From: Mycobacterium sp. DL592
GTDB taxonomy: Bacteria; Actinomycetota; Actinomycetes; Mycobacteriales; Mycobacteriaceae
DNA: 64,000 bases
Direction of reading: 5' to 3'
Assembly (NCBI RefSeq): GCF_011694515.1
Contig: NZ_CP050192.1
Location: forward strand, 1,743,399 to 1,807,398
In this document: positions 43,120 through 51,205 of the stretch, in pieces
How the letters are laid out: every line of letters starts with the position of its first letter
How positions within the stretch are numbered: position 1 is the first letter of the stretch
Made by a program: the position numbers and the translations under genes
Notes under the pieces: model-generated
Told to the model about the DNA's origin: nothing
The model's input: the letters and a program-made list of their open reading frames with translations, nothing else
Database searches by the model: none

Positions 43120-45048
43120 ATGGCCGGTGGCGTGAGCGGGGGCGGAGATCGGAAGGGCCGCATCTCCGACCGTGATATCGCCGCCATCCGGGAGCGGGTA
43201 CGCATCGAGGACGTCGTCGGCGACTACGTGCAGCTGCGCCGGGCCGGCGCGGACTCGATGAAGGGTCTGTGCCCGTTCCACGACGAGAAGTCGCCGTCGT
43301 TCCACGTCCGGCCCAACCACGGCCACTTCCACTGTTTCGGCTGCGGCGAGGGCGGCGACGTCTACGCATTCCTCCAGAAGATCGACCACATCAGCTTCGT
43401 CGAGGCAGTGGAGATGCTGGCCGATCGCATCGGCTATACCGTCACCTACAGCGGCGGCGGTACCAGCGTGCAGCGCGACCGCGGAAGCCGCAGCAGGCTG
43501 ATCGCCGCCAACGCTGCAGCCCAGGAGTTCTACACGGCAGCGCTGGAGTCCGACGAGGCCGCGCCTGCGCGAAAGTACTTGACGGAGCGCAACTTCGACG
43601 CCGCCGCGGCCCGCCAGTTCGGGTGCGGCTTCGCGCCGTCGGGCTGGGATTCGCTGACCAAGCACCTCATCCGCAAGGGCTTCGAGTTCAAGGAACTCGA
43701 AGCCGCGGGGCTTTCTCGTGAGGGCAGGCGCGGACCGATGGACCGCTTCCACCGCAGGCTGCTGTGGCCGATCCGCACGGCCAGCGGCGAAACCGTCGGC
43801 TTCGGCGCCCGCCGCATCTTCGACGACGACACCATGGAAGCCAAGTACGTCAATACCCCGGAGACGGTGCTCTACAAGAAGTCCAACGTGCTGTTCGGCA
43901 TCGACCTGGCCAAGCGCGATATCGCCAAGGGACACCAGGCGGTTGTCGTCGAGGGCTACACCGACGTGATGGCGATGCACCTGGCCGGCGTCACCACCGC
44001 GGTCGCGTCCTGCGGCACCGCGTTCGGCGATGAGCACCTGTCGATGCTGCGGCGGCTGATGATGGACGACAAGTTCTTCCGCGGCGAGCTGATCTACGTC
44101 TTCGACGGCGATGCTGCCGGCCGGGCGGCCGCCCTCAAGGCGTTCGAGGGTGAGCAGAATCTGGCCGGGCAGAGTTTCGTGGCGGTCGCCGCCGACGGGA
44201 TGGACCCGTGCGATCTGCGACTGGCGCACGGCGACGGCGCGCTGCGCGACCTGGTGGCCCGCCGCACTCCGCTGTTCGAGTTCGCCATCCGCACCGCACT
44301 GGCCGAGCACGACCTCGACCTCGCCGAGGGGCGGGTGTCGGCGTTGCGCCGCTGTGTGCCGATGGTGGCCCAGATCAAAGACCCGACGCTGCGTGACGAG
44401 TACGCCCGGCAGCTGGCCGGCTGGGTGGGCTGGGACGACGTGGCCCAGGTGATCGCACGGGTTCGTGAGGAGGCCGGCCACAAGCCCGGCGCGCGGGACA
44501 ACCGGCGCCAGCCCGCGCGGCCCAAATCCTCTGCCGAGGCCGTGGCGGTGCGGCCCGATCCGCGCGACCCGACGCTCTGGCCCCAACGGGAGGCGCTCAA
44601 GGCGGCGTTGCAGTATCCGGCGCTGGCCGGGCCCATCTTCGACACCCTGACCGTCGAGAGCTTCACCCATCCCGGCTATGCCGCGGTGCGGTTGGCGATC
44701 GAGGCTGCCGGGGGAACGTCGTCGGGGATCAGCGGCGGACAGTGGATCGACGCGGTCCGCGAGCAGAGCGGCTCCCCGGCTGCACAGGGCCTGATCACCG
44801 AGCTCGGCGTGGAGGCGATCCGGGTCGACGAGGAGGAGAAGCTGCCCCGCTATATCGGCGGCGTGCTGGCCCGGCTGCAGGAAGTTTGGGTCGGACGGCA
44901 GGTCGCCGAGGTCAAGTCCAAGTTGCAGCGGATGTCGCCGGTGGAGCAGGGAGACGAATATCACGCATTGTTCGGCGACCTGGTGGCGCTGGAGTCGTAT
45001 CGGCGCAGCCTGCTCGAGCAGGCCAGCGGCGACGACCTCACTGCGTGA
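43120..45048 (+). CDS. dnaG: DNA primase DnaG
   Basis: A 642-residue primase. The N-terminal zinc ribbon is CPFHDEKSPSF with HFHCFGCGEGGD. The catalytic TOPRIM core shows VVVEGYTDVMAMH and YVFDGDAAGR. The C-terminal third (after a basic linker near residue 465) is the helicase-interacting domain. A GTG at 43114 is in frame; the ATG at 43120 is preferred because a minus-10-like TAGACT would make it leaderless. It probably is also transcribed with dgt. Confidence 0.94.
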   Translation: MAGGVSGGGDRKGRISDRDIAAIRERVRIEDVVGDYVQLRRAGADSMKGLCPFHDEKSPSFHVRPNHGHFHCFGCGEGGDVYAFLQKIDHISFVEAVEMLADRIGYTVTYSGGGTSVQRDRGSRSRLIAANAAAQEFYTAALESDEAAPARKYLTERNFDAAAARQFGCGFAPSGWDSLTKHLIRKGFEFKELEAAGLSREGRRGPMDRFHRRLLWPIRTASGETVGFGARRIFDDDTMEAKYVNTPETVLYKKSNVLFGIDLAKRDIAKGHQAVVVEGYTDVMAMHLAGVTTAVASCGTAFGDEHLSMLRRLMMDDKFFRGELIYVFDGDAAGRAAALKAFEGEQNLAGQSFVAVAADGMDPCDLRLAHGDGALRDLVARRTPLFEFAIRTALAEHDLDLAEGRVSALRRCVPMVAQIKDPTLRDEYARQLAGWVGWDDVAQVIARVREEAGHKPGARDNRRQPARPKSSAEAVAVRPDPRDPTLWPQREALKAALQYPALAGPIFDTLTVESFTHPGYAAVRLAIEAAGGTSSGISGGQWIDAVREQSGSPAAQGLITELGVEAIRVDEEEKLPRYIGGVLARLQEVWVGRQVAEVKSKLQRMSPVEQGDEYHALFGDLVALESYRRSLLEQASGDDLTA

Positions 45049-45063
45049 CAACTGTGATCACGG

Positions 45064-45069
45064 TATGGT
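45064..45069 (+). promoter_or_regulatory. Possible minus-10 element of the small secreted-protein gene
   Basis: TATGGT fits TANNNT and lies 34 bases before the ATG at 45104; CGAAAGG at 45091-45097 is a plausible ribosome site. Confidence 0.35.
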
Positions 45070-45103
45070 TAACACGCTGCCTGTCTCCGGCGAAAGGTCA
45101 GAT

Positions 45104-45421
45104 ATGACTACCGCAAATACTCGTGCCCGGCGTATCGCCGCCTTCGGCGCGCTCGCCGTGGCCGCGGCTGCGGTGCCGGCTCTGGCGGCGCTGACCGATG
45201 CCAGCACCTCGAGCACCTCGGCCACCGGCACCTGCCTGGCCTGGGTCGGCTCGCGCAACGACGGCCAGTGCATCTCGTACTCCAACGGCACGCCTACCTA
45301 CATCGGCACGCCGCAGCTCGGTGTGTACGGCCCCGATGCAGGGTCGATGCCCGGTGGCGGTATCGGCGTGACCACAGGTCCGCTGATGCCGGGTCAGACC
45401 ATCAGCATCCCGCTGGGCTAG
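45104..45421 (+). CDS. Small secreted protein (Rv2342-like)
   Basis: A 105-residue protein with a clear Sec signal: basic start MTTANTRARR, hydrophobic AAFGALAVAAAAVPALAAL and a likely cut after ALA. The mature part is Ser/Thr/Gly-rich with two cysteines (GTCLAWVG and GQCISYSNG) that may form a disulfide. It follows dnaG as Rv2342 does in M. tuberculosis, though it is longer than I recall that protein to be. Function is unknown. Confidence 0.65.
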   Translation: MTTANTRARRIAAFGALAVAAAAVPALAALTDASTSSTSATGTCLAWVGSRNDGQCISYSNGTPTYIGTPQLGVYGPDAGSMPGGGIGVTTGPLMPGQTISIPLG

Positions 45422-45430
45422 GTTCTCCGC

Positions 45431-45682
45431 TCACTTCGCTTCAGGCCGCCGTGGTTCCACCACGGTGGTCTCGGCGTCGATCTCGGTCAACGTCACCATC
45501 TTCGGATCCGGGTCCGGCGAGACCCGGTCGGCAATCTTGCGACGACCCGCATCGAGCACTGTCTTGGTGGCGGGATTCTCGGTGAGCGCACGATAGGTAC
45601 CCACGATCTGCTCGTAGCGACGTCGTCCGGCTTTGGTGCCCAACACGTAGCCCACGCCCAGTACGGCCAGATACCGAATCAC
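45431..45682 (-). CDS. Small conserved membrane-anchored protein
   Basis: An 83-residue protein with a short N-terminal hydrophobic stretch (IRYLAVLGVGYVLG) followed by TKAGRRRYEQIVGTYRAL, an arrangement seen in many actinobacterial YtxH-like proteins, and an acidic tail. The GTG at 45682 follows a strong AGGAAGGGAG ribosome site. It probably sits at the membrane with most of the chain in the cytoplasm. Function is unknown. Confidence 0.65.
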   Translation of the reverse strand: MIRYLAVLGVGYVLGTKAGRRRYEQIVGTYRALTENPATKTVLDAGRRKIADRVSPDPDPKMVTLTEIDAETTVVEPRRPEAK

Positions 45683-45772
45683 TGCGCTCCCTTCCTCGGC
45701 TGGTCTCCACCATCCTGCCTGACGCGGGTGGGTGGATGCCCGTCCACCCGTTTTGGCGTCGAGGGTCCCCGG

Positions 45773-45778
45773 TAGGCT
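45773..45778 (+). promoter_or_regulatory. Minus-10 element of tRNA-Asn
   Basis: TAGGCT fits TANNNT and lies 52 bases before the mature tRNA end, giving a 5' leader for RNase P. The minus-35 region is not obvious. Confidence 0.5.
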
Positions 45779-45830
45779 AGAGTCACTCTCCGGTCCGCGT
45801 CAGCGCAAGCGCGCCTGGCCGGGAAGTCAG

Positions 45831-45903
45831 TCCCCTGTAGCTCAATTGGCAGAGCAGCCGACTGTTAATCGGCAGGTTGATGGTTCGAGTCCATCCGGGG
45901 GAG
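45831..45903 (+). tRNA. asnT: tRNA-Asn (anticodon GTT)
   Basis: The 7-bp acceptor stem TCCCCTG/CGGGGGA closes a full cloverleaf. The D-arm holds TAGCTCAATTGGCAGAGCA, the anticodon loop CTGTTAA has GTT at 45864-45866, and the T-arm contains GGTTCGAGTCC. The discriminator base is G. The 3' CCA is not encoded (GCA follows), as is common in actinobacteria. Its place near dnaG and Rv2342 equals asnT of M. tuberculosis. Confidence 0.97.
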
Positions 45904-45921
45904 CACACACGACCAGTGTGG

Positions 45922-46185
45922 CTACAGCCACAGATACAGGCCCGACAGCAGGGCCCACAACGCCACGCAGTAGACCTCGAAGACCGTTCGCAGCGGTATC
46001 GGCGCGTGGCGCAGTTCCATGAAGTCCAGGCCGACCAAGCGCACCTTCACCGCGGCGATACCCAGCACGGCCACCACGACCACCGAGCCGGTGCCGTGTT
46101 CGGCCCCCAGCGCCCACGACGCGCACGTGGCGGCCACCAGGATCAGCCAGCTCACGCGGGCGCGCACAGGGATCAGAGACAGCAT
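45922..46185 (-). CDS. Cytochrome c oxidase subunit IV-like membrane protein
   Basis: An 87-residue protein with three predicted helices (SWLILVAATCASWALG, VVVVAVLGIAAVKVRLVGLD and VFEVYCVALWALLSGLYLWL). VKVRLVGLDFMELRHAP matches the prokaryotic subunit IV/NorF pattern. The ATG overlaps the stop of the subunit III-like gene. The pair resembles NorE/NorF or CoxIII/CoxIV accessory subunits, yet no subunit I or II gene is in the window. Confidence 0.7.
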   Translation of the reverse strand: MLSLIPVRARVSWLILVAATCASWALGAEHGTGSVVVVAVLGIAAVKVRLVGLDFMELRHAPIPLRTVFEVYCVALWALLSGLYLWL

Positions 46186-46772
46186 CAGCTCACCAGGTAC
46201 AGCAGCGGGAACAGGACGATCCACAACAGGTCGACCAGGTGCCAGAAGCACCCGCCGCCCTCGATCACGGCGAGCCTGGTTGCAGACAGGTCGACCCGGC
46301 GGGTCTGGGTGAGCAGGAGCACCAGCACGACGATGCCGATGAGCACGTGCAGCAGGTGCAGTCCGGTCAGGATGAAGTAGTACAGGTAGAAGTGGTTGTC
46401 GCCGGGGGTATGTCCGTCGCTGGCGAGCAGCACGTACTCGGTGATCTTGAGGGCCACGAACATCACGCCGCAGCCGATCGCGGCCAGCAGGGCGCGGGCG
46501 GCGATCGCACGGGCGCCGGTGCGGATCGCTCCCACCGCGGCGACCACGAACAGCGAGCTGGTGAGCAGGACCAGTGTGTTGACCAGTCCGATGTTGAGGT
46601 GCAGGGTCTTGCGGGCAATGTCGAAAATGACTGGCGCCTTTGATCTTTCGACCATGAAGGTGGCGAAGAACACCGCGAAGACCAGCATGTCGCCGAACAG
46701 GAACACCCACGTGCCCTGCTCACCCGGGATGCGGCGGGGGGCCGGCGGCGCCGAGCCGCCGACCGCCGTCAC
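46185..46772 (-). CDS. Haem-copper oxidase subunit III-like protein
   Basis: A 195-residue membrane protein with five predicted helices. PGEQGTWVFLFGDMLVFAVF and FYLYYFILTGLHLLHVLIG, then GGCFWHLVDLLWIVLFPLLY, are hallmarks of CoxIII/NorE. It lacks the two N-terminal helices of full CoxIII, typical of NorE-type proteins. The GTG start overlaps the preceding stop (GTGA at 46769-46772). It probably assembles with an oxidase or nitric oxide reductase encoded elsewhere. Confidence 0.8.
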   Translation of the reverse strand: MTAVGGSAPPAPRRIPGEQGTWVFLFGDMLVFAVFFATFMVERSKAPVIFDIARKTLHLNIGLVNTLVLLTSSLFVVAAVGAIRTGARAIAARALLAAIGCGVMFVALKITEYVLLASDGHTPGDNHFYLYYFILTGLHLLHVLIGIVVLVLLLTQTRRVDLSATRLAVIEGGGCFWHLVDLLWIVLFPLLYLVS

Positions 46773-47470
46773 GGCGCCTCGGCCCGCTGCTGGGCCTTGA
46801 TGCCGCGCAACAGCACGTAGGTGGTGGTGAACATCCAGACGGTCAGGGCGGCGCCGGGGATGTAGAACGCGAACACGCCCGACCAGGCCAGCGGTCCGTC
46901 GTTGAACACCACGACCACACACCCCGGCAGCGACAGCAGCGCCACCCAGAGGTTGAGGTAGCCATACCACCGCGGGAAGGTCAACGGATCGGTCTTGTCG
47001 ATGAACGAGGCGATCGCCAGCACGATGTTCTGCATGATGATCGTTCCGACGATGCCGATGAACATCAGCCAGAACACGTCGTTGAGCGCCATGGTGATCT
47101 CGGCAGGGCGGGTCTCCGGCCGGAACGCGGCGGCCGCCATCACCAGGAACGGAAACAGCAGGGCGGGAACGAAGATCACCGCGGCGAACAGCTGGGTGAC
47201 CGTCAGCATGCCCCAGTGGCCCTCGACGCGGCGGATGCGCAGCACGATGGTCGCCAGGAACGGCAGCGCGATCACCGACGTCAGCAGGCACCCGGCGACG
47301 CCGATCCGGATCCAGATCTTGTGGTCGACGTAGAAGTCGGCGACCTCCTGGGCCGACCACACCGGTGACATCGGCGGAAACATCCGCGCCAGCCCCGACA
47401 TACACGTCCCGTAGAGGATCAACATGATCGTCCCGGACCAGGCACCAATCCGCTGCAGCGTCAGTTCCAC
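46769..47470 (-). CDS. Seven-helix membrane protein of oxidase-like module
   Basis: A 233-residue protein with about seven hydrophobic segments, including SGTIMLILYGTCMSGLARMF and WVALLSLPGCVVVVFNDGPL. I do not recognise an assigned family. It is translationally coupled to the subunit III-like gene and lacks the six-histidine pattern of a catalytic subunit I. It may be an assembly factor or electron-entry subunit of the same complex. The AT-rich inverted repeat at 47500-47521 precedes it. Confidence 0.6.
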   Translation of the reverse strand: MELTLQRIGAWSGTIMLILYGTCMSGLARMFPPMSPVWSAQEVADFYVDHKIWIRIGVAGCLLTSVIALPFLATIVLRIRRVEGHWGMLTVTQLFAAVIFVPALLFPFLVMAAAAFRPETRPAEITMALNDVFWLMFIGIVGTIIMQNIVLAIASFIDKTDPLTFPRWYGYLNLWVALLSLPGCVVVVFNDGPLAWSGVFAFYIPGAALTVWMFTTTYVLLRGIKAQQRAEAP

Positions 47471-47499
47471 GCCGGGAAGGCTACTGGGATATCACTCGC

Positions 47500-47521
47500 G
47501 TTTTGTCAAAAATGTCAAAAC
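47500..47521. promoter_or_regulatory. AT-rich inverted repeat upstream of the oxidase-like module
   Basis: GTTTTG and CAAAAC flank a ten-base centre; on the minus strand it contains two TTGACA hexamers nine bases apart. It abuts the stop of the acyl-CoA oxidase-like gene and lies 30-51 bases before the start of the seven-helix gene, where a promoter and operator would be expected. Confidence 0.45.
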
Positions 47522-49450
47522 TCACTGCAAGTGTTCGGGGTGCAGCATCTCGGCGTACCGCAGCTGCTCCGGAATCCCGAAGCCGTCGACGAGCGCCTCG
47601 GCATACGGCCGCAGCGTCCGGCAGCGTTCGTTGATGCCCCGGGTGACGGCCTTGGCCCGCTCGGTGGACAGGAACCGATGCTCGATGAACCAGGCCTTGT
47701 CCTCGTCGAGCACCGTCAGCGCGTAGAGGTCGCAGACCATCTCCAGCACCCGGCGCGCCTCCCGCCCTTCAACCGACGTGGACTCGCAGGCGTCGATACC
47801 GGCGATGAACGCCTCCAGCACGATCCGGTCGATATGCGCCTGCGCGGTGTGCAGTACGTGGTCCTGGACGGCGTTGAACGCCTCGAACGCCGAGGACTCC
47901 TTGGACTTGCCCTGCAGGCGCCGCGCCACCGTCGAGAGCAGGTATTGCTCGCGGTCCTCGAACATCTTGACCTGGGTGCCGCGGTTGAACAGGCTGCCCT
48001 CCTCCTCGTTGTCCTGGCGGGTGTCGAGGATGGTCTGCATGATCGTCTCTGCCGCAGTCCTTTTCAGCACCCGGTCGCCGGCGAAGTTCGCGGCGAAGCG
48101 CACCCATTCGACCGGGCTCATGCCCTTGATGTCGTCGGCGTAGGCGGTCAACAGTTCCTTGGCGACCAACTGGGTGAGCACATGGTTGTCGCCTTCGAAG
48201 GTGGTGAACACGTCGGTGTCGGCGCGCAGCGCGATCAGCCGGTTCTCGGCGAGATAGCCCGCGCCGCCGCAGGCTTCGCGGGCTTCCTGGATGGCGGCGC
48301 TGGCATGCCAGGTGTTGGCGGCCTTGAGCCCGGCCGCCCGCGACTCCAGCTCGCGCTGCTCCTCGGCGTCGGGACTGTCGGAGGTCTGAAGGTCGTGCAA
48401 CCGGGCGACCAGCTCGTTCTGGGCGAACTGCAGCGCATAGGAGCGCGCGACGAGCGGGAAGAGCCGGCGCTGGTGCACCAGGTAATCCATGATCAGCACT
48501 TCGTTCTCGTCGTCGGGTGCGCTGAACTGCCTGCGCTGCAACGCATACCGCACCGCGATGTCCAAGGCGACCCGCGCTGCCGCCGCTGCGCTGCCACCGA
48601 CGGTGACCCGCCCGCGGATCAGGGTGCCCAGCATCGTGAAGAACCGGCGGTTCGGGTTCTCGATGGGCGAGGAGTAGGTGCCGTCGGGCGCGACGTCGGC
48701 GTACTTGTTGAGCAGGTTCTCCCGGGGAACACGGACCTGGTCGAACATGATCCGGCCGTTGTCGACACCGGGCAGCCCACCTTTGTAGTGGCAGTCCGAG
48801 GTGGTGATACCGGGCAGGTCGTTGCCGTCCTCGTCGCGCAGCGGTACGACGAAGCAGTGCACCCCGTGTCCTTCGCCGCTGGTGATCAGCTGCGCGAAAA
48901 CCGCTGCGACCCTTGCTGTTTGCGCCGCACCGCCGATGTAATCCTTGCGTGAGGACGGGGTGGGGGAGTTGATGACGAACTCCTGGGTGTCCGGATCGTA
49001 GGTCGCCGTGGTCTCGATGGACTGGACGTCACTGCCGTGACCGGTCTCGGTCATGGCGAAACAACCCAGGAGGTCCAGGTCGATGATCCGCTGCACGTAG
49101 GCCTGGTGGTGACGTTCGGTGCCCAGATTCTCGATGGCTCCGCCGAACAGACCCCACTGCACACCGGCCTTGACCATCAGCGACAGGTCCGACATCGCCA
49201 GCATCTCGATACGGGTGACCGCGGCGCCGACATCCCCGTTGCCGCCGTACTCCTTGCGGAAGCCGTCCTCGGCGGCGCCGGCGGCCGCCATGATCTTCAG
49301 CTGCTCGGCGACCTTGGCGCGGGCGATGACGGTGTTGGGTGTGTAGTGCGGCCGGAACACTTCCGTCGCCAGTTCGGCGCGGACGTCGTTCTTGACGTCG
49401 CGCCAGCGACCGTCGAGCGCATTGCGAAGATGCTCAGCAGTGGTAGTCAT
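47522..49450 (-). CDS. Acyl-CoA oxidase/dehydrogenase-family protein
   Basis: A 642-residue flavoprotein of the ACOX type, longer than ordinary acyl-CoA dehydrogenases because of an extra C-terminal helical domain. LLGCFAMTETGHGSDVQSIE is the flavin-binding middle domain, TFEGDNHVLTQLVAKELL the usual segment of acyl-CoA oxidases, and REACGGAGYLAENR precedes it. It should introduce the 2,3 double bond into an acyl-CoA. The ATG at 49450 is used; an upstream in-frame ATG at 49501 is less likely. It stands alone, divergent from the VIT transporter. Confidence 0.85.
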   Translation of the reverse strand: MTTTAEHLRNALDGRWRDVKNDVRAELATEVFRPHYTPNTVIARAKVAEQLKIMAAAGAAEDGFRKEYGGNGDVGAAVTRIEMLAMSDLSLMVKAGVQWGLFGGAIENLGTERHHQAYVQRIIDLDLLGCFAMTETGHGSDVQSIETTATYDPDTQEFVINSPTPSSRKDYIGGAAQTARVAAVFAQLITSGEGHGVHCFVVPLRDEDGNDLPGITTSDCHYKGGLPGVDNGRIMFDQVRVPRENLLNKYADVAPDGTYSSPIENPNRRFFTMLGTLIRGRVTVGGSAAAAARVALDIAVRYALQRRQFSAPDDENEVLIMDYLVHQRRLFPLVARSYALQFAQNELVARLHDLQTSDSPDAEEQRELESRAAGLKAANTWHASAAIQEAREACGGAGYLAENRLIALRADTDVFTTFEGDNHVLTQLVAKELLTAYADDIKGMSPVEWVRFAANFAGDRVLKRTAAETIMQTILDTRQDNEEEGSLFNRGTQVKMFEDREQYLLSTVARRLQGKSKESSAFEAFNAVQDHVLHTAQAHIDRIVLEAFIAGIDACESTSVEGREARRVLEMVCDLYALTVLDEDKAWFIEHRFLSTERAKAVTRGINERCRTLRPYAEALVDGFGIPEQLRYAEMLHPEHLQ

Positions 49451-49500
49451 ACGTGAAAGTAACCCGCTTGTTGTGCGCGCAAACGCCCTTGTGGCAAACA

Positions 49501-49512
49501 CAGGTAAACCTG
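49501..49512. promoter_or_regulatory. Small palindrome in the acyl-CoA oxidase/VIT divergent gap
   Basis: CAGGT-AA-ACCTG is a perfect 5-bp inverted repeat in the 101-base gap. A second, looser one, TTGTGCGCGCAA, lies at about 49470. Either may be an operator; both are short enough to be chance. Confidence 0.25.
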
Positions 49513-49551
49513 AGTCGATGTGACCTCGGCGGGCCGCGTTGAATAGCGGTC

Positions 49552-50286
49552 ATGCCTGAACAGACCGGGGGCGACACGCAGCCTGAGGTCGCCCTTCCCC
49601 ACGAGATCGACCACTCCCACGCCGATGTCACGGGCGGCTGGCTGCGTGCCGCCACGTTCGGCGCGATGGACGGACTGGTGAGCAACACCGCACTGATCGC
49701 CGGTGTCGCCGCGAGCGCCGGCGCGCAAACTGTCGTACTCAGCGGTGTCGCCGGCCTGCTGGCCGGGGCGTTCTCCATGGCGCTGGGCGAGTACACCTCG
49801 GTCACCACCGCCAACGAGCAGCTCGATTCCGAGGTGCGCGCCGAGCGGCTGGCCTTCGAGCGTCATCCGCATGCCGAGCAGGTCGAACTCGTCGCCATGC
49901 TGATGGACATGGGGATGACCGAGCCGACGGCCCGCGCCGCCGCCGAGGAGATCCACCTCGACGAGGACAAGGCCGTGCACTTCCACATCACCCAGGAGCT
50001 CGGCGTGGACCCGCGGGAGAAGCCGTCGGCCATGGTCGCGGCGGTGTCGTCGTTCCTGTTGTTCGCGATCGGCGCCATCGTCCCGCTGCTGCCTTACCTC
50101 TTGGGGGCCGAGTCGTTGTGGCCGGGCCTGGTGTGCGGCGGGGCCGGCCTGCTGGTGGCCGGCGCGGTGGCGGCGCGTTTCACCAAGGGCTCGCTGTGGT
50201 TCGGCGCCGGACGGCAACTGGCATTCGGCGTGGTGGCCATCGCCGCGACCTACACCGTCGGAAAGCTCATCGGCACGGTCGTGTGA
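49552..50286 (+). CDS. VIT/CCC1-family iron or manganese transporter
   Basis: A 244-residue membrane protein with five predicted helices. GGWLRAATFGAMDGLVSNTA and GAFSMALGEYTSVTTANEQL are family signatures. The acidic/histidine segment between helices 2 and 3 (EIHLDEDKAVHFHI) is the cytoplasmic metal-binding domain. The N-terminal His/Asp stretch (HEIDHSHADV) may also bind metal. Bacterial members export or store ferrous iron or manganese. Confidence 0.9.
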   Translation: MPEQTGGDTQPEVALPHEIDHSHADVTGGWLRAATFGAMDGLVSNTALIAGVAASAGAQTVVLSGVAGLLAGAFSMALGEYTSVTTANEQLDSEVRAERLAFERHPHAEQVELVAMLMDMGMTEPTARAAAEEIHLDEDKAVHFHITQELGVDPREKPSAMVAAVSSFLLFAIGAIVPLLPYLLGAESLWPGLVCGGAGLLVAGAVAARFTKGSLWFGAGRQLAFGVVAIAATYTVGKLIGTVV

Positions 50287-50298
50287 TTTCGGCTGAGA

Positions 50299-51147
50299 TC
50301 AACGGCATTTGGCGACCACCGCGTGCGCGAACCGTTCGATCGGCGCGCGAAAACGCTCGACGTCGGTGCCGGTTTCGATACCCGGTTCGGTCACCCAGGG
50401 CGCACACATCACCGCAGTGATGCCGATGTCCTCGGCGCGTTTGTACAGATCGGGCGACGGCCGCTCCAGCAGCGCCACCATGATGTCGAAAGGTTCGCCG
50501 CTGCGGCCGAATTCGCGCCGCAGGGCAGCCAGCTTCTCGACGAAGGTCACCGCGCCGTCCCAGCTGTAGGCCGTGCCTATCCAGCCGTCACACAGCCTTG
50601 CCGCACGGCGCAGCGCTGCCGCGGACTCGCCGCCGCACCAAATCGGTATCGGTTGTGGGGGATGGGGTTCGATCATCATCTCCGGTACCTGGTAGTAGGT
50701 GCCGTCCCACGACACCCAGCCGCCCTGCCACAGGGCGCGCAGCGCCGGAATCATCTCGTCCAGGCGCTTGCCCCGGTTGGCGAAGTCCTGTCCCAGTAGC
50801 TCGTATTCCTCACGCATCCAGCCGATTCCGACACCGAGAGACACCCGCCCCTCCGAGAGCGCAGCGGCTGTGGCCACCTGCTTGGCCACTTCCAGCAGCG
50901 GGCGGGCCGGTGCGACGTAGATCGCGTTGGAGAACCGCAGCCGGGTGGTCACCGCTGCCATCGCGCCGATCAGCACCCAGCTGTCCGGCCACGGTGTCTC
51001 GGGCGCCCAGCCGGGCTCACCGCTGGGTGAGGGATATGCAGAACGCAGGACCCGCGGATAGATCAGATGGTCGGCACAGATCATGCCGTCGTAGCCGGCC
51101 TCGTCAACCATCCGGGCCACCGCGGGGGCCTCGGCCGGCCGCTTCAT
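50299..51147 (-). CDS. LLM-class F420-dependent oxidoreductase
   Basis: A 282-residue luciferase-like TIM barrel: MICADHLIYP, GWAPETPWPDSWVLIGAMAA and GVGIGWMREEYELLGQDFANRG are typical of the mycobacterial F420 branch. The first strand appears cut off at the ATG at 51147. The in-frame codons just upstream read TKQFWCGTPF, which looks like the missing first strand, and a GAGGAG lies before them. No ATG, GTG or TTG occurs in frame there; an ACG does. A lost or non-standard start is possible. It follows the MFS gene by 58 bases. Confidence 0.8.
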   Translation of the reverse strand: MKRPAEAPAVARMVDEAGYDGMICADHLIYPRVLRSAYPSPSGEPGWAPETPWPDSWVLIGAMAAVTTRLRFSNAIYVAPARPLLEVAKQVATAAALSEGRVSLGVGIGWMREEYELLGQDFANRGKRLDEMIPALRALWQGGWVSWDGTYYQVPEMMIEPHPPQPIPIWCGGESAAALRRAARLCDGWIGTAYSWDGAVTFVEKLAALRREFGRSGEPFDIMVALLERPSPDLYKRAEDIGITAVMCAPWVTEPGIETGTDVERFRAPIERFAHAVVAKCR

Positions 51148-51205
51148 GAACGGGGTACCGCACCAGAACTGCTTCGTTCTCCTCGGGTCCGGCCCCGTGG
51201 TGCGG

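Noticed and set aside
41830..45051. A minus-strand frame stays open from the TPM gene back across dgt and dnaG, giving an apparent protein of over 1,700 residues.
   Set aside because: It is the antisense of two well-conserved genes, and its residues there are His/Arg/Gln-rich with no domain. The TPM gene has a normal signal peptide at 41829. Long antisense frames are expected in GC-rich DNA.
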